DNA of 64,000 bases from Hydrogenophaga intermedia (GTDB lineage: Bacteria; Pseudomonadota; Gammaproteobacteria; Burkholderiales; Burkholderiaceae_C). Made by a program: the position numbers and the translations under genes. The notes under the pieces were generated by a model. The model made no database searches and was not told where the DNA came from. It was given only the letters and a program-made list of their open reading frames with translations. Below, piece after piece: positions 23,269 to 32,611 of this stretch. Each line of letters starts with the position of its first letter. The first letter of the stretch is position 1. The stretch spans positions 155,070-219,069 of the forward strand of contig NZ_CCAE010000003.1 of the NCBI RefSeq assembly GCF_000723405.1, given 5' to 3'.

Positions 23269-24284
23269 AACGCCACCACTTCCTGGCCGCTGTCGCGGCC
23301 GCCGTGCTCGCCACCTTGTCCGGCCCCACGCTGGCGCAGGACTTCAAGGCCCGCCAGGCCCGCTTCGGCCACGGCATGGCCGACTCGCACCCGGCCGGCC
23401 AGGCGGCCAAGGCCTTCGCCGCCGACATGGACAAGGCCTCCGGCGGCAAGATGAAGATCGCCGTCATCGCCAACCAGGCCCTGGGCCCCGACCCGCAGAT
23501 GCTGCAGGCGCTGCAGGGCGGTGTGCAGGAGTTCTACACCGGCAGCGCGCTGGCCCTGCTGGGCCAGGTCAAGGAGATCGGCTTCCAGGACGTGCCCTTC
23601 CTCTTCAACAGCGAGGCCGAGGCGCACGCCGTGTTCGACGGTGCCGTGGGCGATCAACTCAACCGCAAGCTCGACGCGGTCGGCATCAAGGTGCTGGGCT
23701 GGTGGGAGAACGGCTTTCGCCACATCACCAATTCGCGCCGCCCGGTGAACACGCTGGCCGACCTCAAGGGCATCAAGCTGCGCACGCAGCCCAATCCGCT
23801 CACGCTGGACGCCTTCAAGGCCATTGGCGCCAACGCGGCGCCACTGCCCTGGTCCGAGCTGTTCGTGGCCCTGGAGACCAAGGCCTTCGATGGCCAGGAG
23901 AACCCGGTGGTGCTGATGTACACGCAGCGCTTCTACGAGGTGCAGAAGTACATGACGCTCAGCGGGCACGTGTACTCGCCGCTGATCTTCGCGGTGTCGA
24001 AGAAGTTCTGGGACGGCCTGAGTCCCGACGAGCAGCGCGCCATGAGCGAGGCCGCGCGCAAGGCCACCCAGTTGCAGCGCAAGACCAATGCGGCCGAGGC
24101 GGCCAGTGCCTTGCAGGGCATGAAGGACAAGGGCGTTCAGGTGACGCAATTGCCGCCCGAGGACCTGAAGAAGATCCGCGAACTGGTCGCACCCGCCATC
24201 GCGCCGCACCTCGAGAAGATCGGCCCGGAGTTCATGAACCTGGTGCACGCCGAAATCGGCAAGGTCCGCACCGCCGCCAAGTGA
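23265..24284 (+). CDS. TRAP transporter periplasmic substrate-binding protein, DctP type
   Basis: A 339-residue binding protein with a signal peptide ending in GPTLAQD (cleavage near residue 25). DctP-family features include ARFGHGMADSHPAGQAAKAF, the carboxylate-binding Arg in DLKGIKLRTQPNPLTL and the WSELFVALETKAFDGQENPV loop. The latter matches the C4-dicarboxylate/2-hydroxyacid branch. It overlaps the FAA-hydrolase gene by ATGA and the FAD oxidase gene by GTGA; the DctQ and DctM partners lie downstream of the oxidase. Confidence 0.92.
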   Translation: MKRHHFLAAVAAAVLATLSGPTLAQDFKARQARFGHGMADSHPAGQAAKAFAADMDKASGGKMKIAVIANQALGPDPQMLQALQGGVQEFYTGSALALLGQVKEIGFQDVPFLFNSEAEAHAVFDGAVGDQLNRKLDAVGIKVLGWWENGFRHITNSRRPVNTLADLKGIKLRTQPNPLTLDAFKAIGANAAPLPWSELFVALETKAFDGQENPVVLMYTQRFYEVQKYMTLSGHVYSPLIFAVSKKFWDGLSPDEQRAMSEAARKATQLQRKTNAAEAASALQGMKDKGVQVTQLPPEDLKKIRELVAPAIAPHLEKIGPEFMNLVHAEIGKVRTAAK

Positions 24285-25669
24285 ACCCGCCGCTGTCACC
24301 CACTTTCCTGGACCGCCTGCGCGAGCTGCTGGGCGATCGCCTGAGCACCAGCGAGGCGGTCTGCCTGCAGCATGGGCGCGACGAGTCCATCTTCGAGGCC
24401 ATGCCGCCGCAGGCGGTGGCCTGGCCCACCAGCACCGAGGAGGTGGTGGCGTTGGTGAAGCTGTGCCGCGAACACGGCGTGCCCATCACGCCCTACGGCG
24501 CGGGCTCCTCGCTGGAGGGGCACACGCTCGCGGTGCGCGGCGGCCTCACGCTCAACCTGCAGCGCATGGAGCGCATCCTTGCCCTCAACCCCGAGGACCT
24601 CACCGCCACGCTGCAGCCCGGTGTCACGCGCAAGGCGCTCAACGCCGCACTGCGCGACCAGGGGCTGTTCTTCCCCATCGACCCCGGCGCCGACGCCACC
24701 ATCGGCGGCATGTGCGCCACGCGCGCCAGCGGCACCAACGCCGTGCGCTACGGCACCATGCGCGAGAACGTGGTGAACCTGCGCGTGGTCACGCCCGACG
24801 GCGAGGTGGTGGACACCGCGCGGCGCGCGCGCAAGTCGGCCGCGGGCTACGACCTCACGCGCCTGTTCGTGGGCTCCGAGGGCACGCTGGGCGTGATCGT
24901 GGAGGCCACCGTGCGCCTGCACCCGCTGCCCGAGCACGTGATGGCGGCCGTCTGCGCCTTCCCCGAGGTGCACGGCGCCATCGACACCGTGGTGCAGGTG
25001 ATCCAGATGGGCGTGCCCGTGGCGCGCTGCGAGTTCGTCGACGCGGTGGCGATCCGCGCCATCAACGCCTTCAGCCAGCTCGCGCTGCCGGAATCGCCGC
25101 ACCTGTTCTTCGAGTTCCATGGCAGCCAGGCCGGCGTGAAGGAGCAGGTGGAGGTGGTCGAGGCCATCGTCGCCGACCACGGCGGCCAGGACTTTCAATG
25201 GGCCGCCACGCCCGAGGCGCGCAGCCGCCTGTGGGAGGCGCGGCACAACGTGTACTTCGCGGCGCTGCAACTGCGCCCGGGCTGCCGCTCCATCGTCACC
25301 GACGCCTGCGTGCCCATCTCGCGCCTGGCCGACTGCCTGGTGCAGACCGCCGATGACCTGCGCGAATCCGGTCTCATCGCGCCCATGGTGGGCCACGTGG
25401 GCGACGGCAACTTCCACGTGCAGATGCTGGTGGACGACGCGGCCCCGCACGAGCTGCGCGCCGCCGAGGCGCTCAACGAACGCCTGGTGCGCCGCGCCCT
25501 GTCCATGGACGGCACCTGCACCGGCGAGCACGGCATCGGCCTGCACAAGCAGGGCTTCCTGGTAGAAGAGGTCGGCGCCGCCGGGGTCGACCTGATGCGG
25601 CGCATCAAGCACGCACTCGATCCCGCCGGCCTGATGAACCCGGGCAAGGTGTTCGCGCCACATGCCTGA
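24281..25669 (+). CDS. FAD-linked D-2-hydroxyacid dehydrogenase (GlcD/D-lactate dehydrogenase type)
   Basis: A 462-residue flavoenzyme of the VAO/FAD_binding_4 family with C-terminal FAD-oxidase domain. FAD contacts are visible in PYGAGSSLEGHTL and IDPGADATIGGMCATRASG; the active-site region has VGHVGDGNFHVQM and the C-terminal GTCTGEHGIGLHKQ. This matches D-lactate (cytochrome) and D-2-hydroxyglutarate dehydrogenases. GTG at 24281 overlaps the DctP stop. Its insertion between binding protein and permease genes of one transporter implies that the imported compound is a 2-hydroxyacid oxidised to a 2-oxoacid. Confidence 0.9.
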   Translation: MNPPLSPTFLDRLRELLGDRLSTSEAVCLQHGRDESIFEAMPPQAVAWPTSTEEVVALVKLCREHGVPITPYGAGSSLEGHTLAVRGGLTLNLQRMERILALNPEDLTATLQPGVTRKALNAALRDQGLFFPIDPGADATIGGMCATRASGTNAVRYGTMRENVVNLRVVTPDGEVVDTARRARKSAAGYDLTRLFVGSEGTLGVIVEATVRLHPLPEHVMAAVCAFPEVHGAIDTVVQVIQMGVPVARCEFVDAVAIRAINAFSQLALPESPHLFFEFHGSQAGVKEQVEVVEAIVADHGGQDFQWAATPEARSRLWEARHNVYFAALQLRPGCRSIVTDACVPISRLADCLVQTADDLRESGLIAPMVGHVGDGNFHVQMLVDDAAPHELRAAEALNERLVRRALSMDGTCTGEHGIGLHKQGFLVEEVGAAGVDLMRRIKHALDPAGLMNPGKVFAPHA

Positions 25670-26174
25670 TCATCGCCCCATGGTCCGTTTCGCCCGTCTC
25701 TACTTCCGCACGCTCGAAGCCGTCATGGTGCTGTGCCTGGCCGCCATGTGCGTCATGGTGTTCGGCAACGTGGTCCTGCGCCACCTGTTCGACTCGGGCA
25801 TCAACACTTCCGAGGAGCTCTCGCGCTTCGCCTTCATCTGGCTCACGTTCCTGGGGGCCGTGGTGGTGGCGCGCGAGGGTGGCCACCTGGGCGTGGACAT
25901 GGTCGTCGAGGCACTGCCCCGCCGGGCGAAGCGCGCTTCGCTCATCGTCAGCCGCCTGCTCACCAGCGCGTGCTGCGCCGTCTTCCTGTGGGGCCTGGGC
26001 CTGCAGCACGGCATCAACGTCGCCAACTCCGCGCTCATCACCGGCGTCTCCATGGCCGTGGTGTATTCGGCGGCCTACCTGTGCGCGGCCTCGCTGGCCG
26101 TGATGGCGCTGGTGGAGGCCTGGTGGCTCTGGCGCCGCGCCGACGCGGCCGACAGCGGGGCCCTGCCATGGTGA
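25662..26174 (+). CDS. TRAP transporter small permease, DctQ type
   Basis: A 170-residue membrane protein with four hydrophobic segments and the DctQ signature region TSEELSRFAFIWLTFLGAVV followed by AREGGHLGVDM. ATG at 25662 overlaps the oxidase stop by 8 bases; ATG at 25680 is an alternative. It pairs with the DctM gene, which it overlaps by 7 bases. Confidence 0.88.
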   Translation: MPDHRPMVRFARLYFRTLEAVMVLCLAAMCVMVFGNVVLRHLFDSGINTSEELSRFAFIWLTFLGAVVVAREGGHLGVDMVVEALPRRAKRASLIVSRLLTSACCAVFLWGLGLQHGINVANSALITGVSMAVVYSAAYLCAASLAVMALVEAWWLWRRADAADSGALPW

Positions 26175-27448
26175 TCCTCATCTTCATCGTGGTGCTGCTG
26201 GGCACCATGGCCATCGGCATGCCCGTGGCCATGGCGCTGATGGCCACCAGCCTGGCGATGATGGCCTGGATGGGCATCTTCGACGCGCAGATCCTCGCGC
26301 AGAACATGCTCTCGGGCGCGGACAGCTTCCCGCTCATGGCCATTCCCTTCTTCGTACTGGCCGGTGAGCTGATGAACGCGGGCGGCATGTCGCGGCGCAT
26401 CGTGGACATCGCGGGCGCCTGGTTCGGTCACTTCAAGGGTGGCCTGGGCTTCGTCGCCATCTTCGCGTGCGTGCTCATGGCCTCGCTCTCGGGTTCGGCC
26501 ATCGCCGACAGCGCGGCCGTGGCGGCGCTGCTGATCCCCATGATGCGCAAGGCCGGCTACGACATTCCCCGCTCCAGCGGCCTCATCGCCGCCGGCGGCA
26601 TCATCGCGCCCGTCATTCCGCCCTCCATCGGCTTCGTCATGCTGGGCGTGGTGGGCAACATCTCCATCACGCAGCTCTTCCTCGCGGGCATCGTGCCCGG
26701 GCTGTTGATGGCGGCGGCGCTGGTGCTGACCTGGACCTGGCAGGCGCGGCGCGGGGACATGCCGCGCGAGCCGCGCAAGACCTTGCGCGAGCGCCTGTCC
26801 ATCACCGTGGCCGGCGTGTGGGCGCTGATGCTGCCGGTGGTCATCGTGGGCGGCTTGCGCGCCGGCCTGTTCACGCCCACCGAAGCGGCGGTGGTGGCGG
26901 TGTTCTACGCCCTGTTCGTGGGCCTGCTGGTGTACCGCGACCTGCGCGTGTCGCAGCTGTACGGCCTGCTGCTGTCGGCCGGCAAGACTTCGGCCGTGGT
27001 GATGTTCCTGGTGGCAGCGGCGCAGGTCTCGGCCTGGCTGATCGCCGCAGCCAACATTCCCACGGTGGTGGCCGAGGTGCTGCAGCCGCTGGCTGCCTCG
27101 CCCACGCTGCTGATGTTCGCCATCGTGCTGCTGCTCATCGTGGTCGGCACCGCGCTCGACTTCGCGCCCACCATCCTCATCCTGGCGCCGGTGTTGCTGC
27201 CGGTGGTGCGCATGGCCGGCATCGACCCGGTGTACTTCGGCGTGCTGTTCATCATGACCAACGCCATCGGCCTGATCACGCCCCCGGTGGGCACCGTGCT
27301 CAACGTGGTGTGCGGCGTGGCGAAGGAGCGGCTGGGGCCGGTCATCCGTGGCTCGGTGCCGTACCTGCTGGCGCAGGTGGCGGTGCTGGTGCTGCTGGTG
27401 CTGTTTCCGGCGCTGGTGATGGCGCCGCTGGGCTGGCTCAGGGGTTGA
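26168..27448 (+). CDS. TRAP transporter large permease, DctM type
   Basis: A 426-residue polytopic protein of the DctM family with about 12 hydrophobic segments, including FPLMAIPFFVLAGELMNAGG, ASLSGSAIADSAAVAALLIP, VIPPSIGFVMLGVV and NAIGLITPPVGTVLNVVCG. It is the last gene of the GntR-controlled operon and converges with the marR gene 27 bases on. It would import the substrate captured by the DctP protein at 23265. Confidence 0.93.
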   Translation: MVILIFIVVLLGTMAIGMPVAMALMATSLAMMAWMGIFDAQILAQNMLSGADSFPLMAIPFFVLAGELMNAGGMSRRIVDIAGAWFGHFKGGLGFVAIFACVLMASLSGSAIADSAAVAALLIPMMRKAGYDIPRSSGLIAAGGIIAPVIPPSIGFVMLGVVGNISITQLFLAGIVPGLLMAAALVLTWTWQARRGDMPREPRKTLRERLSITVAGVWALMLPVVIVGGLRAGLFTPTEAAVVAVFYALFVGLLVYRDLRVSQLYGLLLSAGKTSAVVMFLVAAAQVSAWLIAAANIPTVVAEVLQPLAASPTLLMFAIVLLLIVVGTALDFAPTILILAPVLLPVVRMAGIDPVYFGVLFIMTNAIGLITPPVGTVLNVVCGVAKERLGPVIRGSVPYLLAQVAVLVLLVLFPALVMAPLGWLRG

Positions 27449-27475
27449 GCCAGGACGCGCGGTGGCGCCGACGCG

Positions 27476-28111
27476 TCACCCGCGCGGCTCGATGCAGGCC
27501 TCGAACAGGCGCAGCGCGGCCTCCAGCGCGTCGTGGCCCCCAGCCACCTGGGCGAACGGCGCCAGGCGCTCGTTGAACTCGGCCTGCATGCGCGCCATCA
27601 CCGTGTCCACGATCTTCTTGCCGCGCGGCGTAAGCCGTACCAGGTAGCCGCGCCGGTCGCGCGGGTCGGGCAGGCGCTCGGCCAGGTCCTGCTTGGCGAG
27701 CTGGTCGATGCGGTAGGTGGCCGTGCCCGAGGTCACGCTGTGCATCTTGAGGATGTCGGTCGGCCGCATGGCGTAGGGCTCGCCCAGGCGGCGCAGGGCC
27801 ATCAGGAGCAGGAAGTCGGTGTGCTTGACGCCCTCGGCCTCGCTGTGCGCCATCGTGAGTTCGTCCAGCAGCATGCCGATGCGCCGGATGCGGATGCCCA
27901 TGAGCACGCCCTCTGATCCTTCTTCGCCCAGTTCGCGCCGCCACTGGTGCACCAGCACGTCGGCGTTGCCCCACACCGTGTTCAGGTCCGGCGCTTGCGG
28001 GGGCGAGGGCAGGGCCGCCGCGTACTGCTCCACCAGCGCCTGGGCGGGGGCGTCGGCGCGCGCGCGAACGCTCTTGCTGCGGGTCCTGGTCTTGGGCGGG
28101 TTCTTGCTCAT
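27476..28111 (-). CDS. MarR family transcriptional regulator
   Basis: A 211-residue MarR-type regulator. A Lys/Arg-rich tail of about 25 residues precedes the dimerisation helices; the wHTH (about residues 90-160) contains DFLLLMALRRLGEPYAMRPT, SVTSGTATYRIDQLAKQDL and the wing DPRDRRGYLVRLTPRGKK. It is divergent from the Rieske oxygenase/Liv operon, and a perfect 19-bp palindrome lies in the gap. By family habit it would repress until an aromatic acid binds. Confidence 0.92.
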   Translation of the reverse strand: MSKNPPKTRTRSKSVRARADAPAQALVEQYAAALPSPPQAPDLNTVWGNADVLVHQWRRELGEEGSEGVLMGIRIRRIGMLLDELTMAHSEAEGVKHTDFLLLMALRRLGEPYAMRPTDILKMHSVTSGTATYRIDQLAKQDLAERLPDPRDRRGYLVRLTPRGKKIVDTVMARMQAEFNERLAPFAQVAGGHDALEAALRLFEACIEPRG

Positions 28112-28162
28112 CGTCGTTGGGTGGCTTGCATGTCTTCAAGCTCGAGTATCGGGGTTTTCACT

Positions 28163-28181
28163 TATCTTGAATTTCAAGATA
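28163..28181. promoter_or_regulatory. Perfect 19-bp MarR-type operator
   Basis: TATCTTGAATTTCAAGATA is a perfect inverted repeat with 9-bp arms around a single T. It lies 52 bases upstream of marR and 62 bases upstream of the oxygenase gene. TTCACT (28157-28162) and TACTTA (28180-28185), 17 bases apart, could be the rightward promoter, with the operator between them. The size and symmetry are typical for MarR dimers. Confidence 0.75.
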
Positions 28182-28242
28182 CTTAATATTATTCCTATCC
28201 ATACGACGACCCCTCCCACCGACACGCACAGGAACGAGCCCC

Positions 28243-29475
28243 ATGAACAAGACCATTCCCATCGCCGACGCCGCCCAGCACGCGGGCAGCGCCTACCACC
28301 ACACGCCCGGCCACCCCGACCCGCAGCTCAGCGCCGTGGCCAAGGGCACGCCCACCGGCGAGTACCTGCGCCGCTATTGGCACCCCGTGGCCCTGTCGGC
28401 CGACGTGACCGACCGCCCGCAGATGGTGCGCATCCTGGGCGAGGACCTCGTGCTGTTCCGCGACAAGGCGGGCCGAGCCGGCCTGCTGTACCCGCGCTGC
28501 ATGCACCGCGGCACCTCGCTGTACTACGGCCACGTGGAAGAAGCGGGCATCCGCTGCTGCTACCACGGCTGGTTGTTCGCGGTGGACGGCACCTGCCTGA
28601 ACCAGCCCTGCGAGCCCGAGGGCGGCCTGCGCCGCGAGGCCGCGCGCCAGCCCTGGTACCCGGTGGAAGAGCGCTACGGCCTGGTGTTCGCCTACATGGG
28701 CCCGCCCGAGAAAAAGCCCGTGCTGCCGCGCTACGACATCCTCGAAGACCTGGAGGAGGGCGAGTTCATCGAGGTGCAGGGCGGCGGCTTCGCCGGCTAC
28801 GCCGACCACGTGGAGGACCCGAACGTGCCCTACCACTGGCTGCAGAACTGGGAAAACATCATGGACCCGTACCACGTGTACATCCTGCATTCCACCTTCA
28901 GCGGCATCCAGTTCGCCGAAAACTTCAAGATCCTGCCGCGCGTGGACTTCGAGGCCGTGGACGGTGGCGTGATCTACCACGCCTGGCGCGACCTCGACGA
29001 CGGCAGGAAGCTCGAGCGCATCAACTCCGCGCTGTTCCCCAACATCTCGGCCATCCCCATGATCGACCTCTCGCCTGGCCAGGGCCGCTGGATCGGCTGG
29101 CACGTGGCGGTGGACGACCAGCATTTCCGCGGCTTCTTTGCGGCGCGCACGAAAACGCCCGGCAACTTCGCGCCGTTCAAGATGCACAACGGCAAGTCCT
29201 GGATGGAGCTCAGCGAGCAGGAGAAGCAGGACTTCCCCGGCGACTTCGAGGCCCAGTACGGCCAGGGGCGCGTCACGCTGCATGGCGAGGAACACCTGGC
29301 CACCAGCGACCGCGGCATCGCGCTGCTGCGCCGCCAGATGAAGCAGCAGATCGCCATCGTTCAACAGGGGGGAGATCCCGCGGGCGTGCACTTCAACGAG
29401 GCCGACGCCCTGGTCCGCATCCGCTCGGGCAACTTCTATTCGACCTCGGACACGACCGAAACCGCCACGGCCTGA
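28243..29475 (+). CDS. Rieske non-heme iron oxygenase, phthalate-dioxygenase type
   Basis: A 410-residue oxygenase subunit. The Rieske cluster ligands are Cys86/His88 (PRCMHRG) and Cys105/His108 (RCCYHGW), spaced as CxH-x16-CxxH. The mononuclear iron site is in NWENIMDPYHVYILH with His211 and His216 as ligands and Asp208 as the bridging acid. The C-terminal HLATSDRGIALLRRQM matches the phthalate 4,5-dioxygenase/vanillate demethylase group, whose members hydroxylate or demethylate aromatic acids. Its reductase is encoded at 34089, beyond five transporter genes in the same operon. Aromatic substrate not determinable. Confidence 0.92.
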   Translation: MNKTIPIADAAQHAGSAYHHTPGHPDPQLSAVAKGTPTGEYLRRYWHPVALSADVTDRPQMVRILGEDLVLFRDKAGRAGLLYPRCMHRGTSLYYGHVEEAGIRCCYHGWLFAVDGTCLNQPCEPEGGLRREAARQPWYPVEERYGLVFAYMGPPEKKPVLPRYDILEDLEEGEFIEVQGGGFAGYADHVEDPNVPYHWLQNWENIMDPYHVYILHSTFSGIQFAENFKILPRVDFEAVDGGVIYHAWRDLDDGRKLERINSALFPNISAIPMIDLSPGQGRWIGWHVAVDDQHFRGFFAARTKTPGNFAPFKMHNGKSWMELSEQEKQDFPGDFEAQYGQGRVTLHGEEHLATSDRGIALLRRQMKQQIAIVQQGGDPAGVHFNEADALVRIRSGNFYSTSDTTETATA

Positions 29476-29521
29476 TCGGCACTGACCGGCCGTTCCCACC
29501 CCACGACAAGGAGACATCCCC

Positions 29522-30697
29522 ATGAAACGCCTCATCCTCGCGGGCGTGCTCGCGCTCGCCTGCGGCGCGTCCGCGCTGGCCCAGACCGTCAAGGTCGGCA
29601 TCATCGCGCCGCTGTCCGGCCCGTTCTCGTCCAACGGCAAGATGTGGGAGGCCACCGTCAAGGCCTACCAGAAGATCCACGGCACCCAGGCCGGCGGCGC
29701 CACCGTCGAGGTGGTGTGGAAGGACCTCGCGGACATCAACCCCGCCCAGGCCCGCGCGCTCGCGCAGGAACTGATCGTGAAGGACAAGGTGCAGTACCTT
29801 GGCGGCCTGTACTTCACGCCCGACGCGCTCGCCGTCGGCGCCATCGCGCAGGAGGCCAAGGTCCCCACGGTGATCTTCAACGCGGCCACCTCGTCCATCC
29901 TGGACAAATCCGACCACCTGCTGCGCACCTCGTACACGCTGCCGCAGGTCTCGGTGCCGGCGGCGCGCTACGCGCTGGAGCAGAAGCTGCGCACGGTGGT
30001 CACGCTGGTGAGCGACTACGGGCCCGGGCTGGACTCGGAGAACGCCTTCGTGAAGACCTTCACCGCCGGTGGTGGTCAGGTGCTGGAGCAGATCCGCGCA
30101 CCGCTCAAGACCTCCGACTTCGGCCCCTTCATGCAGAAGATCAAGTCGCTCAAGCCCGACGCGGTGTTCGTCTTCGGCCCCGGTGGCCCGCCCACCTACG
30201 CCATCATCAAGGCCTATTCGGAAGCCGGGCTCAAGCAGGCGGGGGTGCGCTTCATCGGCACCGGCGAAACCAGTGAGCTCGACCTGCCCGCCATCGGCGA
30301 CGCCGCGTTGGGCCTGGAGACGGCGCTGCACTACTCGCCAGCGCACGAATCGGCCATGAACCAGACTTTTCTGAAGACCTCGGCCGAGCTTTCGCCGCAG
30401 GTGGTGCTCAACGCCGCATCGGTGGGCGCCTACGACGGCATGGCGGTCATCTATCGCATGGTCGAGGCCACGAAAGGCCAGCGCGACCCTGCCAAGGCGC
30501 TCGCAGCCGCCAAGGGCTGGCAGTGGGAGAGCCCGCGCGGCCCGTTGAAGATCGACGCGCAGTCGCGCGAGCTGGTGCAGAACGTCTACGTGCGCGTGGT
30601 CGACAAGGACGCCTCGGGCCGCCTGCGCAACCGCGAGATCAAGACCTACGAGATGCAGCCCGACCACGGCCGCTCGACCGCGCTGCAGGCGAAGTGA
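29522..30697 (+). CDS. ABC transporter substrate-binding protein, branched-chain amino acid (LivK) type
   Basis: A 391-residue type I periplasmic binding protein with a signal peptide (LILAGVLALACGASALAQT). It follows the Peripla_BP_6 plan: VKVGIIAPLSGPFSSNGK, NAATSSILDKSDHLLRTSY, and SDFGPFMQKIKSLKPDAVFV. In aromatic-degrading bacteria such proteins bind aromatic acids as well as amino acids. Its place directly after the oxygenase gene supports an aromatic ligand. AAGGAG precedes the start. Confidence 0.9.
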   Translation: MKRLILAGVLALACGASALAQTVKVGIIAPLSGPFSSNGKMWEATVKAYQKIHGTQAGGATVEVVWKDLADINPAQARALAQELIVKDKVQYLGGLYFTPDALAVGAIAQEAKVPTVIFNAATSSILDKSDHLLRTSYTLPQVSVPAARYALEQKLRTVVTLVSDYGPGLDSENAFVKTFTAGGGQVLEQIRAPLKTSDFGPFMQKIKSLKPDAVFVFGPGGPPTYAIIKAYSEAGLKQAGVRFIGTGETSELDLPAIGDAALGLETALHYSPAHESAMNQTFLKTSAELSPQVVLNAASVGAYDGMAVIYRMVEATKGQRDPAKALAAAKGWQWESPRGPLKIDAQSRELVQNVYVRVVDKDASGRLRNREIKTYEMQPDHGRSTALQAK

Positions 30698-30719
30698 GCG
30701 CGCGAGCACGGAGACCCTG

Positions 30720-31589
30720 ATGTCCCTCGAACTCGCCGGGAGCATCCTGATCGACGGGGTGGCCTACGCCATGGTCCTGTTCATGATCACCATCGGCCTG
30801 TCGATGACCATGGGCCTGATGCGCGTGGTCAACCTCGCGCACGGCGCCTTCGCCATGGCCGGCGGCTTCCTGGCCGCCGCGCTGCCCGGCGCGCTGGGCC
30901 TGCCGGTGTGGCTGGGCATGGCACTGGCCATCGTCCTGGTGGCGCTGGCGGCCCTTCCCATCGAGCGCTGGCTGCTGCGCCGCTTCTATCGCCGCAGCGA
31001 GCTGGACCAGATGCTGGTGACCATCGGCATCATGTTCATCTGCATGGCGCTGGCCAACATCGTGTTCGGCTCATCCATCAAAAGCGTCGCGCTGCCCGAA
31101 GCCCTGCAAGGCTCCGTCGACATCGGCTACCGGCTGGTGCAGAAGCATCGCCTGTTCGTGGTGTTGCTGGGCGTTGCCGTGCTGGTGCTGCTGTGGTTCG
31201 CGGTGGAGCGCTCGGACTTCGGCATCCGCGTGCGCGCGGCGGTGGACAACGCGCCCACCGCGCAGGCCGTGGGCATCGACACCGCGCGCCTGTACGCCAT
31301 CGCCTTCGCGGCCGGCGCGGCGCTGGCCGCGCTGGGCGGCATCGTCGGCGCGGAGCTGCTGCCCATGGAGGCCTCGTACGCGGGCAAGTACCTCGTCACC
31401 TTCCTGGCCGTGGTGGCCGTGGGCGGGCAGGGCACGCTGGCGGGTTCCTTCGTCGCGGCGCTGCTGCTGGGCGGCGTGGAGACCACCATGAAGTACCTGG
31501 TGCCGCAGCTCTCGTCCGTGGCCTTCTTCCTCACCATGTTCCTCGTGCTCCTGCTGCGACCGCAGGGCCTGTTCGGACGCCGCGCATGA
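30720..31589 (+). CDS. ABC transporter permease, LivH type
   Basis: A 289-residue inner-membrane permease with about eight hydrophobic segments and the LivH features LMRVVNLAHGAFAMAGGFLA and FGIRVRAAVDNAPTAQAVGI, the latter being the ATPase-contact loop. It overlaps the LivM-type gene by 4 bases (ATGA). It forms half of the channel of the operon's importer. Confidence 0.92.
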   Translation: MSLELAGSILIDGVAYAMVLFMITIGLSMTMGLMRVVNLAHGAFAMAGGFLAAALPGALGLPVWLGMALAIVLVALAALPIERWLLRRFYRRSELDQMLVTIGIMFICMALANIVFGSSIKSVALPEALQGSVDIGYRLVQKHRLFVVLLGVAVLVLLWFAVERSDFGIRVRAAVDNAPTAQAVGIDTARLYAIAFAAGAALAALGGIVGAELLPMEASYAGKYLVTFLAVVAVGGQGTLAGSFVAALLLGGVETTMKYLVPQLSSVAFFLTMFLVLLLRPQGLFGRRA

Positions 31590-32611
31590 ACACACTCGCT
31601 TCTTCCCTGGCGCCTGATGCACCCGCCGCGCCCGCCGCGCGCCGCTGGCGCGTGCCGCTGCTGCCCGAGGCCTTCATCGGCCTCATCGGCCTGTGCGCCT
31701 ACTGGCTCTTCACCGACGACGTGGGCCTGCTCACCAACATGGTGATCATGTCGATGCTCGCGCTCTCGCTCAACCTGGTGCTCGGCCAGGCCGGCATCGC
31801 TTCCATGGGGCAGGCCGCGCTGTATGGCGCGGGCGCCTACGCGGCGGGCCTGGTTGCGCTGCACGCCTCGCCGTCGCCGCTGCTGGGTCTGGGCAGCGGC
31901 GTGCTGGCCGGTGCGCTGGTGGCCGGGCTCAGCGGCGCGGTGCTGCTGCGCGCGCACGGGCTCACGCTGGTGATGCTCACCATCGCCACCGCGCAACTGC
32001 TGCTCGAACTCGTCAACTGGCGGCGCGACCTCACCGGTGGCGACGACGGCCTCTCCGGCTTCTCCATCGACCCCTTGTTCGGCGTGTTCGAGTTCGACTT
32101 CATGGGCCACACCGGCTTCTTCTACGCGCTGGCGGCGCTGCTGCTGGTGCACGCGGCGCTGCGCGCCCTGGTGGACTCGCCCTTCGGCCTGACCACTCGC
32201 GCCGTGCGCCTGGACGCCGGCCGGGTCGAGTCGCTGGGCGGGCGCGTGTACGCGCAGCGGCTCACGGTGTACGTGGTGGGTGGCGCGGTGGCCGGCGCGG
32301 CGGGCGCGCTCTCGGCCCAGACCACCAAGGTCGCCAGCCTGAGCACGCTGGACTTCCACCTCTCGGCGGCCGTGCTGATCATGGTGGTGCTGGGTGGCAC
32401 GCGCCGCCTGACCGGGGCCTTGCTGGGCACGGTGGCCTACATGCTGATCCACCACATCGCCTCGGGTCTGAACCCGCACCACTGGCTGCTGGTCATCGGC
32501 GTGGTGCTGGTGGCCGTGATGCTGGTGCTGCCGGGCGGCCTGCTCGACGCCTGGGACCGGCTGGGGGCGCTGGCGCGCCGCGACAAGGAGGCCCGCCATG
32601 GCGAGCATTGA
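31586..32611 (+). CDS. ABC transporter permease, LivM type
   Basis: A 341-residue permease of the LivM family. The N-terminal 25 residues are Ala/Pro-rich and cytoplasmic; hydrophobic segments begin near residue 28. Family features include SLNLVLGQAGIASMGQAALY and FGLTTRAVRLDAGRVESLGG. The usual ATPase-contact glycine region is present. The start overlaps LivH-type and the stop overlaps the first ATPase gene by 14 bases. Confidence 0.92.
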   Translation: MNTLASSLAPDAPAAPAARRWRVPLLPEAFIGLIGLCAYWLFTDDVGLLTNMVIMSMLALSLNLVLGQAGIASMGQAALYGAGAYAAGLVALHASPSPLLGLGSGVLAGALVAGLSGAVLLRAHGLTLVMLTIATAQLLLELVNWRRDLTGGDDGLSGFSIDPLFGVFEFDFMGHTGFFYALAALLLVHAALRALVDSPFGLTTRAVRLDAGRVESLGGRVYAQRLTVYVVGGAVAGAAGALSAQTTKVASLSTLDFHLSAAVLIMVVLGGTRRLTGALLGTVAYMLIHHIASGLNPHHWLLVIGVVLVAVMLVLPGGLLDAWDRLGALARRDKEARHGEH

